Assembly (NCBI RefSeq): GCF_030866765.1
Contig: NZ_CP133017.1
Location: 271,001-335,000 of the forward strand
Length of the DNA stretch: 64,000 nt
Source: Paenibacillus silvisoli
GTDB lineage: Bacteria > Bacillota > Bacilli > Paenibacillales > Paenibacillaceae
Direction of reading: 5' to 3'
The position numbers were made by a program, and so were the translations under genes. Shown piece after piece: positions 34,745-43,963 of the stretch. The number at the start of each line of letters is the position of its first letter. Positions within the stretch are counted from its first letter, which is position 1. The notes beneath the pieces were generated by a model. That model did not search any database and was not told the DNA's origin. It saw only the letters and a program-made list of their open reading frames with translations.

Positions 34745-36579
34745 CGACCTTGCAGTTTTTGCTTCGACTAATCACGTACCGGAAGGGATTCTATATCGCC
34801 AATGCCGCAATGTGGACGGTCATTTATTTGGTGCCGATCGCGCCAGGATTGATTACGAAGGAATTTTTCGACTCGCTTACCGGCGATGATGTGCTGAAAC
34901 TAGGTACCTGGGGCATTATCGCGCTGCTGGTCGGCGCCGCTTTAGGCCGCGTCATGCTCATTATTATGGGCTTCATGACCGACGTGCATTTCCGCTTCCG
35001 GATGGGCATGATGCTCCGCCGCAACCTGCTGCAGCATGTGCTGAAGCAGCCGGGCGCGCGGGCGATTCCCGTCTCGCCGGGCGAGGCGATCAGCCATTTC
35101 CGCGATGACGTGGACCAGACGGAGGAGGCGGCCAGCTGGTCGGTCGACGTGTTCGGCCTTACCTGCTTCGCGGCGGTATCGAGCTATATTCTGATCGGCA
35201 TCGACGTGCAGATGACGCTGCTCGTGTTTCTGCCGCTCGTCTTCGTCGTGACGGCGGCGCAGCTGGCGACCTCGCGGCTGCAGAAATACCGCGCGGCCAG
35301 CCGGGAAGCGACCTCCCGCGTGACGGGCGCGATCAGCGAAATGTTCGGCAACGTGCAGGCCATTCAGGTGGCCGGCGCGGAGGAGCGCGTCATCGAGCGG
35401 TTCCGCACCTTCAATGAAGAGCGGCGTAAGACGATGATCAAGGATAAGCTGATGGGCGAGGCGCTGGATTCGATTTTTACGAACTCGGTCAACTTCGGCA
35501 TCGGCATCATCTTGCTGCTGGCCGGGCAGAAGATGCAGTCCGGCTCCTTCACGGTCGGCGATTTCTCGTTGTTCGTCTACTATTTAACCTTCGTCACGAC
35601 GTTCATTACGAACGTGGGCAAGTTCATTACCCATTTCAAGCAGATGAGCGTGGCGCTGGAGCGGCTGACGTCGCTGCTGCAAGGCGCATCGGCCAAGGTT
35701 CTGACGCTGAAGGACGCGCTGCTGCTTCGCAAGGGCGAGCGGCTGCAGGCGAAGGATGCGACGGCGGAAGCTGTGCCGAAGGAGCGGCTCGACACGCTGT
35801 CGGTGACCGGCTTGACCTATCGCTTTCCGGAAACGGGCAGAGGGATCGAGGATGTGCGGCTGGAGCTGAAAGGCGGCTCGTTCACCGTCGTGACGGGCAC
35901 GATCGGCTCCGGGAAAACGACGCTTGTCCGCACGCTGCTCGGCCTGCTGCCGAAGGAAGCCGGGACCATTCTGTGGAACGGGAAGGCGGTCGACGATCCG
36001 AGCACGTTCTTCGCGCCGCCGCATAGCGCGTATTCGGCGCAAATTCCGCGCATGTACAGCGATACGCTGCGCAACAATATTTTGCTGGGGCAGCGGGAGC
36101 AGGGGGATTCGCTGAATGGGGCGATCCATAATGCGGTGATGGAGTACGATATCGCGCATTTGCACCACGGCTTGGAGACGATGATCGGCCCGCGCGGCGT
36201 GAAGCTTTCCGGCGGTCAGATGCAGCGGACGGCGGCCGCGCGCATGCTCGTGCGCGACGCGCAGCTGTACGTGTTCGACGACTTGTCGAGCGCGCTTGAC
36301 GTGGAGACGGAGCAGCGGCTGTGGGAGCGGTTGTTCCAAAGCCGGGGCGGCGCGACCTGTCTGGTCGTATCGCACCGCAAAGCGGCGCTGGCCCATGCCG
36401 ATCATATCATCGTCATGAAGGATGGCCGCATCGAAGCGGAAGGGACGGCGGAGGAGCTGCTGCGCGCAAGCGCGACCTTCCAGGAGCTGTGGAGCGGGGA
36501 CGAGCGGACGGCCGATGATGGGGCAGCAGCAGCTGCGACTACGGCTGGGACTGTGCTGCAAAGCCGGGATGCGAAATAA
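34741..36579 (+). CDS. ABC exporter half-transporter, subunit 2
   Basis: The protein has 612 residues: a six-helix membrane domain then an ATPase with Walker A GTIGSGKTT, signature LSGGQMQR and Walker B LYVFDD, in which the catalytic Glu is replaced by Asp, and VSHRK as H-loop. A low-complexity insert (LLLRKGERLQAKDATAEAVPKE) separates membrane domain and ATPase. Together with the LSAGE signature of subunit 1, this makes one of the two composite ATP sites degenerate, as in heterodimeric exporters such as BmrCD. The gene ends before a strong terminator. Confidence 0.92.
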   Translation: MTTLQFLLRLITYRKGFYIANAAMWTVIYLVPIAPGLITKEFFDSLTGDDVLKLGTWGIIALLVGAALGRVMLIIMGFMTDVHFRFRMGMMLRRNLLQHVLKQPGARAIPVSPGEAISHFRDDVDQTEEAASWSVDVFGLTCFAAVSSYILIGIDVQMTLLVFLPLVFVVTAAQLATSRLQKYRAASREATSRVTGAISEMFGNVQAIQVAGAEERVIERFRTFNEERRKTMIKDKLMGEALDSIFTNSVNFGIGIILLLAGQKMQSGSFTVGDFSLFVYYLTFVTTFITNVGKFITHFKQMSVALERLTSLLQGASAKVLTLKDALLLRKGERLQAKDATAEAVPKERLDTLSVTGLTYRFPETGRGIEDVRLELKGGSFTVVTGTIGSGKTTLVRTLLGLLPKEAGTILWNGKAVDDPSTFFAPPHSAYSAQIPRMYSDTLRNNILLGQREQGDSLNGAIHNAVMEYDIAHLHHGLETMIGPRGVKLSGGQMQRTAAARMLVRDAQLYVFDDLSSALDVETEQRLWERLFQSRGGATCLVVSHRKAALAHADHIIVMKDGRIEAEGTAEELLRASATFQELWSGDERTADDGAAAAATTAGTVLQSRDAK

Positions 36580-36633
36580 GAGAAGCCTCTGCAGGGGCGG
36601 CCGATTGGGCTGCGCTGCGGAGGCTTCTTTTTT
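36580..36633. terminator. Bidirectional terminator after the ABC exporter
   Basis: AGAAGCCTC pairs with GAGGCTTCTTTTTT, with an inner GCA/TGC and GC-rich part. It lies between convergent genes. Confidence 0.8.
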
Positions 36634-36635
36634 GC

Positions 36636-37337
36636 TTAGATCGGCAACTCCTTGCCGGTAAAGTCGACGAACCGGAAGCGGTGATTCTCCGGGACGACGC
36701 GGCGTTCAAGCAGGTCGAGAATGCCGCGGGCGCTTGCGCGGGGGTCTCCCGGGGCGCGTTCGCTGCCCATATCCGTCTTGATCCAGCCCGGATGAATGCT
36801 GAGCACTTGGACGCCGCGCGGCCGCAGGTAGCGGTGCAGCTGCTCCGAGAACATATTGAGCGCCGTCTTCGAAATGCTGTACGGATAATCGCCGGGGTAG
36901 GCGTTCGTGATGCAGCCGGACTCGGACGAGATATTGAAGAACGCGGCGTTCTCCTCCGTCAGCAGCGGCAGAAAATGCTTCGCCACCCGCATCGGACCGT
37001 ACAAATTAATCTCGAAGGTTGCCGCGACATCGGCCATATCGAGATCCTCGATTTGCGTGTCGCGCGCGTTCAGGATGGCGGCGTTGTTAATGATCGCGCC
37101 GAGTGTCCGGCCTTCTTGCTTGAGCTTGGCGGCAAGCGCTTGAATGCCCGCCTCGTCCGTGACGTCGAGCTCGGCGATCGCGAGCCGGTCGCCGCCGCCG
37201 TATTCTTCGCTGAGCTTCGCCAGCTTGACGCTGCCGCCGCCCCGCGCGCCGGCGATGACGGCATGTCCGCGTTCGAGCGCTTCGGCGGCCAGCTCATAGC
37301 CGAGTCCGCGGCTTGCGCCTGTGATGAGGATGTTCAT
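36636..37337 (-). CDS. Short-chain dehydrogenase/reductase
   Basis: The protein has 233 residues: TGASRGLG (NAD(P)-binding), DVTD, NNAAIL, the catalytic ISSESG serine and the YSISK Tyr/Lys pair are all in place, so it is an active SDR of the SniffER/C-factor-like branch. The substrate is not assignable. It is 17 bases downstream of the VOC gene and co-transcribed with it. Confidence 0.88.
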   Translation of the reverse strand: MNILITGASRGLGYELAAEALERGHAVIAGARGGGSVKLAKLSEEYGGGDRLAIAELDVTDEAGIQALAAKLKQEGRTLGAIINNAAILNARDTQIEDLDMADVAATFEINLYGPMRVAKHFLPLLTEENAAFFNISSESGCITNAYPGDYPYSISKTALNMFSEQLHRYLRPRGVQVLSIHPGWIKTDMGSERAPGDPRASARGILDLLERRVVPENHRFRFVDFTGKELPI

Positions 37338-37354
37338 GTCGTCGCGCTAGCCTC

Positions 37355-37807
37355 CTATTTATCGTTTTCGAGCAGCTCTACGAGCACCTTCAGCGCCGGA
37401 ATGGTGTCTATGTACGCGTAGCGGCCGCCGGTATATTCGCCTTTCTGCTGAAGCGGGAAGCCTTTGCTTTCCAGCAGCGAAATCTTTTCTTTCATGCCCT
37501 CGATCGCGAATGCGATGTGATGAGGCCCTTCGCCGTGCTCATTGAGATAGTTGCGCCAGGTGCTCGGATGCTCGTCCGGTTCGATCAGCTCCAGCTGCAG
37601 GGAGCCCATATCGAAAAAAGCCAGCTTCGCGCGCGCTTCGCTCGGCTCGCCGTTAAATTCGGTTTGCGCTTTGTCGTACGTATCCGTAATGATGGCTTGC
37701 GGTCTCGCGACTCCGAAAAAGTCGGCGTAGGCTTGGCTGACCTTATCGATATCGTTGACCAAAATGCCGATTTGCGTAATGACTTTGTTGCCCAATAGTC
37801 CTGACAT
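37355..37807 (-). CDS. VOC family protein (glyoxalase/methylmalonyl-CoA epimerase-like)
   Basis: The protein has 150 residues and two beta-alpha-beta-beta-beta repeats. Metal-ligand positions are readable as E in LQLELIEP, H in HHIAFAI and E in KVLVELLE. The first ligand position, usually His in HIGI, is Gln (QIGILV). This resembles methylmalonyl-CoA epimerase-type VOC enzymes with a Gln ligand. The start was placed at ATG 37807 (MSGLLGNKV). Two upstream ATGs in frame are possible. It is the first gene of a two-gene operon with the SDR. Confidence 0.8.
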   Translation of the reverse strand: MSGLLGNKVITQIGILVNDIDKVSQAYADFFGVARPQAIITDTYDKAQTEFNGEPSEARAKLAFFDMGSLQLELIEPDEHPSTWRNYLNEHGEGPHHIAFAIEGMKEKISLLESKGFPLQQKGEYTGGRYAYIDTIPALKVLVELLENDK

Positions 37808-37973
37808 TGTGAACATCATCCTCTCCCTGTTTGGCTGAACGGTTCGGTTACACAATTTCCCATTTACGCTTACCTATGTATCATAGCGAATGGGTGAAAA
37901 CGGTGTCAATGCACGTTCCTAGGCACTTGCGAAAGCAGGGAGCGGCTAAATCGCCGAAAGGAGCGGCAAGAGA

Positions 37974-38292
37974 GGTAACCGTTACCTCATATGGAGGCAG
38001 AATTATCGTAGCAGGAGGGGTAGCAGTTACCGTACATGGTGGTGGGATCGTCGAAAGGAGCATCAAGAGAGGTAGCGGTTACCGTACATGGAGGCAGGAT
38101 CGTCGAAAGGAGCATCAAGAGAGGGAACAGTTCCCCCTCTTGCGCGGTAAATAGGGCAGATGGATAGAGGTTGGTGGAATAATTCCTCCTCTTGGGCGGT
38201 AAAAGGGCCGGATAGAGAGAGATAGGAGGAACAGTTCCCCCTCTTGGAGGGCAAAAGGGCCGGATGGAGTGAAACAGGAGGAACAGTTCTCC
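37974..38292. repeat. Array B: 52 bp tandem repeats with dyad cores
   Basis: Cores begin at 37974, 38019, 38071, 38123, 38175, 38227 and 38279: one interval of 45 bases, then five of exactly 52. Successive cores read GGTAACcGTTACC, GGTAGCaGTTACC, GGTAGCgGTTACC, GGGAACaGTTCCC, GGAATaATTCC, GGAACaGTTCC and GGAACaGTTCT. The first unit continues TCATATGGAGG, as array A continues GCATATGAGCGG. It lies between the start of the VOC operon and the end of pbpG. Bases 37808-37973 hold the VOC promoter region with nothing distinct, and 38293-38360 hold nothing recognisable. Confidence 0.9.
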
Positions 38293-38362
38293 ATCCTCTC
38301 TGGACCGAGCTACAGCGAATAATCTGCCGCTAGCATGGCAAGCCCCCATTCAGCAGCACAAC

Positions 38363-38403
38363 AAAAAAAGCAATGCCGCGCACCGCCATGCGCGCAGCAT
38401 TGC
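38363..38403 (-). terminator. Terminator after pbpG
   Basis: On the minus strand GCAATGCTGCGCGCA pairs with TGCGCGGCATTGC, followed by TTTTTTTGTTG. It is 18 bases past the pbpG stop. Confidence 0.85.
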
Positions 38404-38421
38404 CCTCTACCCCAACTACCG

Positions 38422-40527
38422 TTAGTTCGTCCACCACCGCTTCAGCTGCTTCCACCAGCCGCGCGTCTGCTCCGCTTTCGCGCTGTCCTCCTGAGCGGCA
38501 GCGGCATCGCCGCCAGCGTGCGCGCCGCACACTTCCACCGGCTGCGTCCCGCTGACGAACGACTCCAGGCGCCGGCTCGGGCAGCCCTTGCCGGCGAGCT
38601 TGCCGCTCTCCGGATCGATGTAGACGGAGACGACGCCGTCCGGCAGCGGGAAGATCTTCGGCGGAATGGCGGACAGCGCCGCCTCCGTATACGAGGCGAA
38701 GATCGGCGCCGCGCGGCGGGCTTCCGACGAGGTCAGCTTGCGGCCCTTGTCGTAGCCGACCCAAACCGCCGTCGCCAGCTCCGGCGTATAGCCGACCAGC
38801 CACGCATCCGTGGCGGTCGTGCCGGTCTTGCCCGCGACCGGGCGCTTGATCATCGCGGAGACGCGGTTGCCCGTGCCGCCGGTATCGAACACGCTCTCCA
38901 TCAGGCTGGTCAGCACATACGCATGAGCGGCATCGACCACCTGCGACGACAAGGGCTGCGCCTCATACAGCACCTCGCCTTTGCTGTCCTCAATGCGCAA
39001 AATCGCCGTAGGCTCCATGCGCAAGCCGCCGTTAGCGAACGTGCCGAAGGCGGATGCCATCTCGAACGGGCTGATCGGGAACGTGCCGAGCGCCAAAGAC
39101 GGCACGGGCTGCATCGCGCTATCGATGCCGAGCCGCCGGGCCATGCCGATGACCTTCTCCGGCCCGACCGTCATAATCGAGTTGACCGCATAGATGTTGT
39201 CCGAGCTGGCGATCGCCTGCCGCATATCGATAAAATCGCCCGCGTACTTGCTGTTATAGTTGCTCGGCGAATACGTTTTGCGCCCCTCGTCGTAGGTGAA
39301 GACGGTCGGCGTGCTTTTGAACTGCGACACCGGCGTCAACACGCCTTCCTGCAGGGCGGTCAAATACAGAATCGGCTTGAACGACGAGCCCGGCTGACGC
39401 GTCTTGGCAAAGACGCGGTTGTACTGGTTCGTCTTATAGTCGCGCCCGCCGACCATCGCTTTAATGTAGCCGGTGCGGGGGTCCAGCGATACAAGCGCGG
39501 CCTGCTGCTCCGAATCCTCCGGGATGCCCGCGGCGACGGCTTCCTCGGCCGCGCGCTGCGCATCCGGATCGAGCGTCGTATAGATGCGGATGCCGCCTTC
39601 GCTCAGCGTGCGTTCATCGATGCCGAGCTTATCGACCGCCATATAGCGCACATAGTCGCGGAAGAAAGGAGCCGTCCCCGCCTGCTTGCTCTTGCCGAGC
39701 GGAACGAAGCTCAGCATTTCCGCGCCGGCCGTTTCCGCGGCATCCTGCTGCAGGATGCCTTGGTTCACCATCGTTTGAAGGATGGTGCGCTGCCGGTCCT
39801 TCGCGTTTTTCATATCCATATAAGGCGAGTAGTATTTGGGCCCCTTCGGAATGCCCGCCAGCATGGCGCTTTCGGCGAGCGTCAGCTCGGAAGCGTGCTT
39901 GCCGAAGTACATCTCCGCAGCGGCCTCCGCGCCGTACGCCCCGTGTCCATAGTAGATCTGGTTCAAATACAGCGCCAAAATCTCATCCTTCGAATAATGC
40001 ATTTCCAGCTGAATCGTATACATCGCTTCCTTCAGCTTGCGCGACCATGTACGCTCGTGGGTGAGGTACAGGTTGCGGGCGAGCTGCTGGGTCAGCGTGC
40101 TCGCGCCTTGCTTGCGCGACATATGCTCGACGTTAATAACCGCCGCGCGGGCCATCCCTTTCACGTCGAAGCCGAGATGGTCGTAGAAGCGCTGATCCTC
40201 GATCGCCAACGTCGCCTCAATTAAATATGGCGAAATTTGCTTCAGCGGCACCGACTGCCGGTTCTCGCCGGCATGAAACGTATCGATGACATGGCCCTGC
40301 GCATCGAGCATCTGCGAGGTTTGGCTGATCGCCGAAGCCGGCAGCGCCTGTACGCGCAAATAATAGAGGAAACCGAACGCGGCCATGAACAGGACGAGCA
40401 GCGCCGCCCCCGTATAGAGCAGCCATCGCTTCATCCGCGCGAGCAGCGGCATCCAACGCTCCAATTGAATAGAAACAGGCAGCCGGCGCAACCTGCCGCC
40501 GCTCTGCCCGAATCGAAATTTCATCAT
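38422..40527 (-). CDS. pbpG: Class A penicillin-binding protein (PBP1A/PBP2d type)
   Basis: The protein has 701 residues. It has one transmembrane helix (about 36-56). The glycosyltransferase 51 domain has EDQRFYDHLGFD with the catalytic Glu, RKQGASTLTQQLARN and the KLKEA region. The transpeptidase domain has the active serine in SSFKP, SSDN and KTGTT. It polymerises and cross-links peptidoglycan outside the membrane. The name follows gene order: in B. subtilis pbpG (ywhE) lies next to ywhD and speE. The C-terminus is Ala/Asp/Gln-rich and ends in WWKQLKRWWTN. TAGGAGC precedes the ATG. Confidence 0.88.
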   Translation of the reverse strand: MMKFRFGQSGGRLRRLPVSIQLERWMPLLARMKRWLLYTGAALLVLFMAAFGFLYYLRVQALPASAISQTSQMLDAQGHVIDTFHAGENRQSVPLKQISPYLIEATLAIEDQRFYDHLGFDVKGMARAAVINVEHMSRKQGASTLTQQLARNLYLTHERTWSRKLKEAMYTIQLEMHYSKDEILALYLNQIYYGHGAYGAEAAAEMYFGKHASELTLAESAMLAGIPKGPKYYSPYMDMKNAKDRQRTILQTMVNQGILQQDAAETAGAEMLSFVPLGKSKQAGTAPFFRDYVRYMAVDKLGIDERTLSEGGIRIYTTLDPDAQRAAEEAVAAGIPEDSEQQAALVSLDPRTGYIKAMVGGRDYKTNQYNRVFAKTRQPGSSFKPILYLTALQEGVLTPVSQFKSTPTVFTYDEGRKTYSPSNYNSKYAGDFIDMRQAIASSDNIYAVNSIMTVGPEKVIGMARRLGIDSAMQPVPSLALGTFPISPFEMASAFGTFANGGLRMEPTAILRIEDSKGEVLYEAQPLSSQVVDAAHAYVLTSLMESVFDTGGTGNRVSAMIKRPVAGKTGTTATDAWLVGYTPELATAVWVGYDKGRKLTSSEARRAAPIFASYTEAALSAIPPKIFPLPDGVVSVYIDPESGKLAGKGCPSRRLESFVSGTQPVEVCGAHAGGDAAAAQEDSAKAEQTRGWWKQLKRWWTN

Positions 40528-40647
40528 GTTGCACGCTCCTAACCGAAAGAAAGTCCGCTTATCCCACTAGTATGGAAAACATTGGGACGACCTATTCAGG
40601 AGACCTGCAGCCTAATATGAAATTTTTGTGCCGTACTGGCAAAAGGT

Positions 40648-40675
40648 TGCTTTTTCCCCCCGTTAACTTATAATA
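40648..40675 (+). promoter_or_regulatory. Sigma-A promoter of speE-speB
   Basis: TTGCTT, a 16-base spacer and a consensus TATAAT lie 67 bases before the speE start. A run of six C in the spacer is unusual. Confidence 0.7.
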
Positions 40676-40741
40676 CAGATTGAAACAACAGACCTTATGA
40701 TTAATTGCACCACTACATACAAAGAAAGCAGGGACTAAACG

Positions 40742-41569
40742 ATGGAATTGTGGTACACGGAGAAGCAAACCCCGACTTACGGCATTACGATGAAAGTAAA
40801 AGAAACTTACGTCAGCGAGCAAACGGATTTCCAACAGCTCGACATGATCGAAACGGAAGAGTTCGGCACGATGCTCGTTCTGGACGGCATGGTCATGACT
40901 ACGGATAAAGACGAGTGGGTTTACCACGAAATGGTGGCGCATCCTGTCCTGTACACGCACCCTAACCCGAAAAAGGTACTGGTTGTCGGCGGCGGCGACG
41001 GCGGCGTTATCCGCGAAATTTTGAAGCACCCGAACGTTGAGAAAGCCGTGCTTGTCGACATCGACGGCAAAGTTATCGAGTATTCGAAGAAATACCTGCC
41101 GCAAATCGCTTGCGGCTTGGACGACCCTCGCGTAGAAGTGATCGTGAACGACGGCTTCATGCACATCCACGACCACAAAAACGAGTACGACGTCGTTATG
41201 GTCGACTCGACGGAGCCGGTTGGCCCAGCGGTAAACCTGTTCACGCGCGGCTTCTACCAAGGCATCTACGATGCGCTGAAAGAAGACGGCATCTTCGTTG
41301 CTCAAACGGACAACCCTTGGTTCACGCCGGACCTGATCAAGAACGTCAACCGCGACGTGAAAGAAGTATTCCCGATCGTACGCGTATTCTGGGCGAACGT
41401 GCCGACGTACCCAAGCGGCCTGTGGACATTCACGATGGGCAGCAAGAAGTACGATCCGCTTGAAGTGGACGAGTCGAGCATCCCGGAAATCGACACTAAA
41501 TACTACTCCCCGCGTCTGCACAAGGCGGCATTCGTTCTGCCGAAATTTGTGGAAGACCTGACGAAGTAA
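40742..41569 (+). CDS. speE: Spermidine synthase
   Basis: The protein has 275 residues. It carries [30 protein letters not shown], the decarboxylated SAM pocket, then [13 protein letters not shown] and the catalytic [10 protein letters not shown] with the Asp that deprotonates putrescine. It transfers an aminopropyl group from decarboxylated SAM to putrescine in the cytosol. It is followed 20 bases later by speB, the same order as in B. subtilis. Coding bias is strong, suggesting high expression. Confidence 0.96.
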   Translation: MELWYTEKQTPTYGITMKVKETYVSEQTDFQQLDMIETEEFGTMLVLDGMVMTTDKDEWVYHEMVAHPVLYTHPNPKKVLVVGGGDGGVIREILKHPNVEKAVLVDIDGKVIEYSKKYLPQIACGLDDPRVEVIVNDGFMHIHDHKNEYDVVMVDSTEPVGPAVNLFTRGFYQGIYDALKEDGIFVAQTDNPWFTPDLIKNVNRDVKEVFPIVRVFWANVPTYPSGLWTFTMGSKKYDPLEVDESSIPEIDTKYYSPRLHKAAFVLPKFVEDLTK

Positions 41570-41588
41570 GAGGAGACGACCGCGACCT

Positions 41589-42458
41589 ATGAAACTCGAT
41601 CAAAAATATTCCGGCAACGTCTTTATTCTAAGCTCGGATGACTATAACGCGTCCAAGGCTGTCATCTACGGCATGCCGATGGACTTTACCGTATCGTTCC
41701 GCCCTGGTTCCCGTTTCGGCCCGCCCCGCATCCGCGAGGTGTCGATCGGTCTGGAAGAGTACAGCCCGTACCTCGACCGCAGCCTGGAGGACATCGACTA
41801 TTTCGACGCAGGCGATCTGCTGCTGCCGTTCGGCAACGCGGCGCGCTCGCTCGACATTATCGGCGAGTTCGTGGCCGGCGTCCTGGAAGACGGCAAGATG
41901 CCGATCGGTCTCGGCGGCGAGCACCTTTGCTCCTGGCCGATTTTCCAAGAGGTTTACAAGAAGTATCCGGACGTGGCGATCATCCACTTTGACGCTCACG
42001 CCGACCTGCGCGAGCAGTACGAAGGCGAGCCGCTTTCGCACTCCACGCCGCTGCGCAAAGCAGCCGGCCTGATCGGCGGCAAGAACATCTACCAATTCGG
42101 TATTCGTTCCGGCTCCCGCGAAGAGTGGCAGTTTGCGCGCGAGAACATCAATTTCCACCCGTTCGAAGTGCTTGAGCCTTTGAAAAAGGCGCTGCCTGAG
42201 CTGAAGGGCCGTCCGGTTTACCTGACGATCGACATCGACGTGCTCGATCCTTCCGCGGCACCGGGTACGGGCACGGCGGAAGCCGGCGGCATTACGTCGA
42301 AGGAGCTGATCGATGCGGTTCATGCCATCGCGAACGCGGGCATCAACATCATCGGCTGCGATCTCGTCGAAGTAGCGCCGGCGTACGACCCGACCGAGCA
42401 AACGCAAATCGTGGCGGCGAAAGTCATCCGCGAAATGCTGCTTGGCTTCATTAAGTAA
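41589..42458 (+). CDS. speB: Agmatinase
   Basis: The protein has 289 residues. The ureohydrolase metal motifs GGEHL, HFDAHAD and DIDVLDPSAAPGTGTAEAGG bind two Mn ions. It hydrolyses agmatine to putrescine and urea, feeding the spermidine synthase encoded just upstream. AGAGGAG precedes the ATG. The gene ends at a strong terminator. No arginine decarboxylase (speA) is seen in the window, so the first step must be encoded elsewhere. Confidence 0.95.
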   Translation: MKLDQKYSGNVFILSSDDYNASKAVIYGMPMDFTVSFRPGSRFGPPRIREVSIGLEEYSPYLDRSLEDIDYFDAGDLLLPFGNAARSLDIIGEFVAGVLEDGKMPIGLGGEHLCSWPIFQEVYKKYPDVAIIHFDAHADLREQYEGEPLSHSTPLRKAAGLIGGKNIYQFGIRSGSREEWQFARENINFHPFEVLEPLKKALPELKGRPVYLTIDIDVLDPSAAPGTGTAEAGGITSKELIDAVHAIANAGINIIGCDLVEVAPAYDPTEQTQIVAAKVIREMLLGFIK

Positions 42459-42465
42459 TCGCAAG

Positions 42466-42500
42466 AAAGGACGGAAGCGCGGCTTCCGTCCTTTTTTTGT
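42466..42500 (+). terminator. Terminator of the speE-speB operon
   Basis: AAAGGACGGAAGC pairs with GCTTCCGTCCTTTTTTT around a 3-base loop. Confidence 0.93.
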
Positions 42501-42682
42501 TTTTTTAAGAAAATCAGGCTTCTTCAATTTCGCGGTCAAGTTTCGGCGTACATTAAAACGCTATAAAATAGAAATAAGCAGCCCCAGAAGTGTGCTTGAT
42601 GCGTCATGGCCGCTTAGCGCTTCATTTTTATGGTCATAATGAATAGTAGCATGCTAACGACTTTAAGGGGGCGAGCGGAAAG

Positions 42683-42934
42683 ATGAGCTTAATGCCGATT
42701 CACGAACGGCTCGCGGAGCTGTGGACGATTCGAAGCAAACGGGCGCTTTCGGCGGAGGAGCTGGCGGATTTCGAGCACTGCCTGGCAGTGAACGCGATGG
42801 TCTGCCGCCAAGTAGCCAATTTGTACAATCTGTCGCTGTTGGCGTCCATGACGGGCGATACGGAGTGGCAGCACGACATTTGCCGCAAAATCGAGCGGTT
42901 GACCGGCACGCCGCCGGCATCCACGCAGCTCTAG
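42683..42934 (+). CDS. Small DUF7667-like protein
   Basis: The protein has 83 residues. It opens PIHERLAELWTIRSKRALSAEELADFEHCLAVNA, then NLYNLSLLASMTGDTEWQHDICRKIE, all helical and soluble. I recognise this as a small family found mainly in paenibacilli (recalled as DUF7667) with no known function. GGGGGCGAGCGGAAAG precedes the ATG. The DNA glycosylase gene follows after 62 bases. Confidence 0.75.
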   Translation: MSLMPIHERLAELWTIRSKRALSAEELADFEHCLAVNAMVCRQVANLYNLSLLASMTGDTEWQHDICRKIERLTGTPPASTQL

Positions 42935-42996
42935 CGCTTGAGCTTGAATAAACCGTCTCTTTCTGGTTTTCTTAAAGAGAGGGGAGGGATCGCGGA

Positions 42997-43515
42997 ATGA
43001 GGGTGCATTCGTTTCCGCCGGAGATTGGCGCGGGTGCGCGGGTGCTTGTCCTAGGCAGCATGCCGGGGGCGGAATCGCTCGCGAAGCAGCAATATTACGC
43101 CAATGCGCGCAATCATTTGTGGCGGGTGGTGTACGGCTTGTTCGGCCTGACGCCGGACGAAGAGTACGAGGATCGGCTCGCTTTTGCAAAGGCGCGCGGC
43201 ATTGCCCTATGGGACACGATTGCGTCCTGCCAACGAGAGGGCAGCCTGGACGCGAACATCCGCGAGGAGCTGCCCAACGACATTCCCGGCCTGCTGGCCG
43301 AATATCCGAGCGTTCGCTGCATCGCGTGCAATGGCACTAAATCGTACGACACGTTTCGAAAAAATTTCGGATCGTTGCTGGAACAGCACGGAATCACGCT
43401 GCTCAAGCTGCCGTCGACAAGCCCGATTCCGACGCCGGCCATGCGAACGACCGAGGACCGAATCGAAGCGTGGCGGATTCTGCTGCCGTACTTGATTCCG
43501 CTGGAACCTACATAG
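42997..43515 (+). CDS. DNA-deoxyinosine glycosylase (UDG superfamily, family 6-like)
   Basis: The protein has 172 residues. VLGSMPGAESLAKQQYYANARNHLWRV carries the GSMPG water-activating motif in place of the classical GQDPY, with the conserved Asn of ARNHLW, and LPSTSPIPTPA is the C-terminal DNA-contacting motif. This pattern fits the hypoxanthine-DNA glycosylase (HDG) branch, which removes deaminated adenine. GAGAGGGGAGGG precedes the ATG. Confidence 0.85.
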   Translation: MRVHSFPPEIGAGARVLVLGSMPGAESLAKQQYYANARNHLWRVVYGLFGLTPDEEYEDRLAFAKARGIALWDTIASCQREGSLDANIREELPNDIPGLLAEYPSVRCIACNGTKSYDTFRKNFGSLLEQHGITLLKLPSTSPIPTPAMRTTEDRIEAWRILLPYLIPLEPT

Positions 43516-43574
43516 CGTCAGCCTCGAAAAAGAGGCTTGCAATTTTCACGAGGTTGCATATAATAGGGGAAATA

Positions 43575-43905
43575 CAGCATAACGCTACATGCGATGAACG
43601 GGACAGTACCTTGCAGATCGGTGCTAGCAGCGAGCCGGGTTGGATGAAGGGGGGCGTGGCCAGAAGGCCAAGCAGCCGATCATCCTTGGTGAAAGCCGGT
43701 GCAGCGGCGCAAGCGAAGCGGACCCGGGAGTAGATGCATCGAAATGCGGGCGGCGCCTGCGCGTAGATGAATCCGGTTCACGCCGTTAACGTGTTTGAGA
43801 GGCTTTCGATGCCGCTGCCGCTTGCGCGGGCAGACATGGAAAGGCCAGAAGAGTGGTACCGCGGATAATAACCTCCGTCTCTTTACTAGAGACGGGGGTT
43901 TTCTT
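43575..43905 (+). promoter_or_regulatory. T-box leader of the first arginyl-tRNA synthetase gene
   Basis: The conserved T-box AGAGTGGTACCGCGG lies at 43850-43864 and is followed by a terminator with CCTCCGTCTC/GAGACGGGGG arms and TTTTCTTGTTTT. Further upstream come GGGACAGTACC, AGCGAGCCGGG and GGTGAAAGCCGGT, which are the Stem I landmarks. T-boxes sense the uncharged tRNA matching the specifier codon and then block termination. The gene product suggests tRNA-Arg. I could not fix the specifier codon by eye. Confidence 0.92.
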
Positions 43906-43963
43906 GTTTTTTCAGGCTATTGTAGATCGTAGACCACATCCACATTCGGGGAGGATGACCGAG

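Noticed and set aside
38335..40224. 629-codon plus-strand ORF opposite pbpG
   Set aside because: The opposite strand encodes all class A PBP motifs. The plus ORF crosses the pbpG terminator.
42997..43515. Calling this gene a classical uracil-DNA glycosylase (ung)
   Set aside because: The motif is GSMPG rather than GQDPY, and the length and C-terminal motif fit the deoxyinosine glycosylase branch.
43516..43963. Small ORF at 43470-43733 within the T-box leader
   Set aside because: The region is explained by the T-box landmarks and terminator, and the ORF starts inside the preceding gene.
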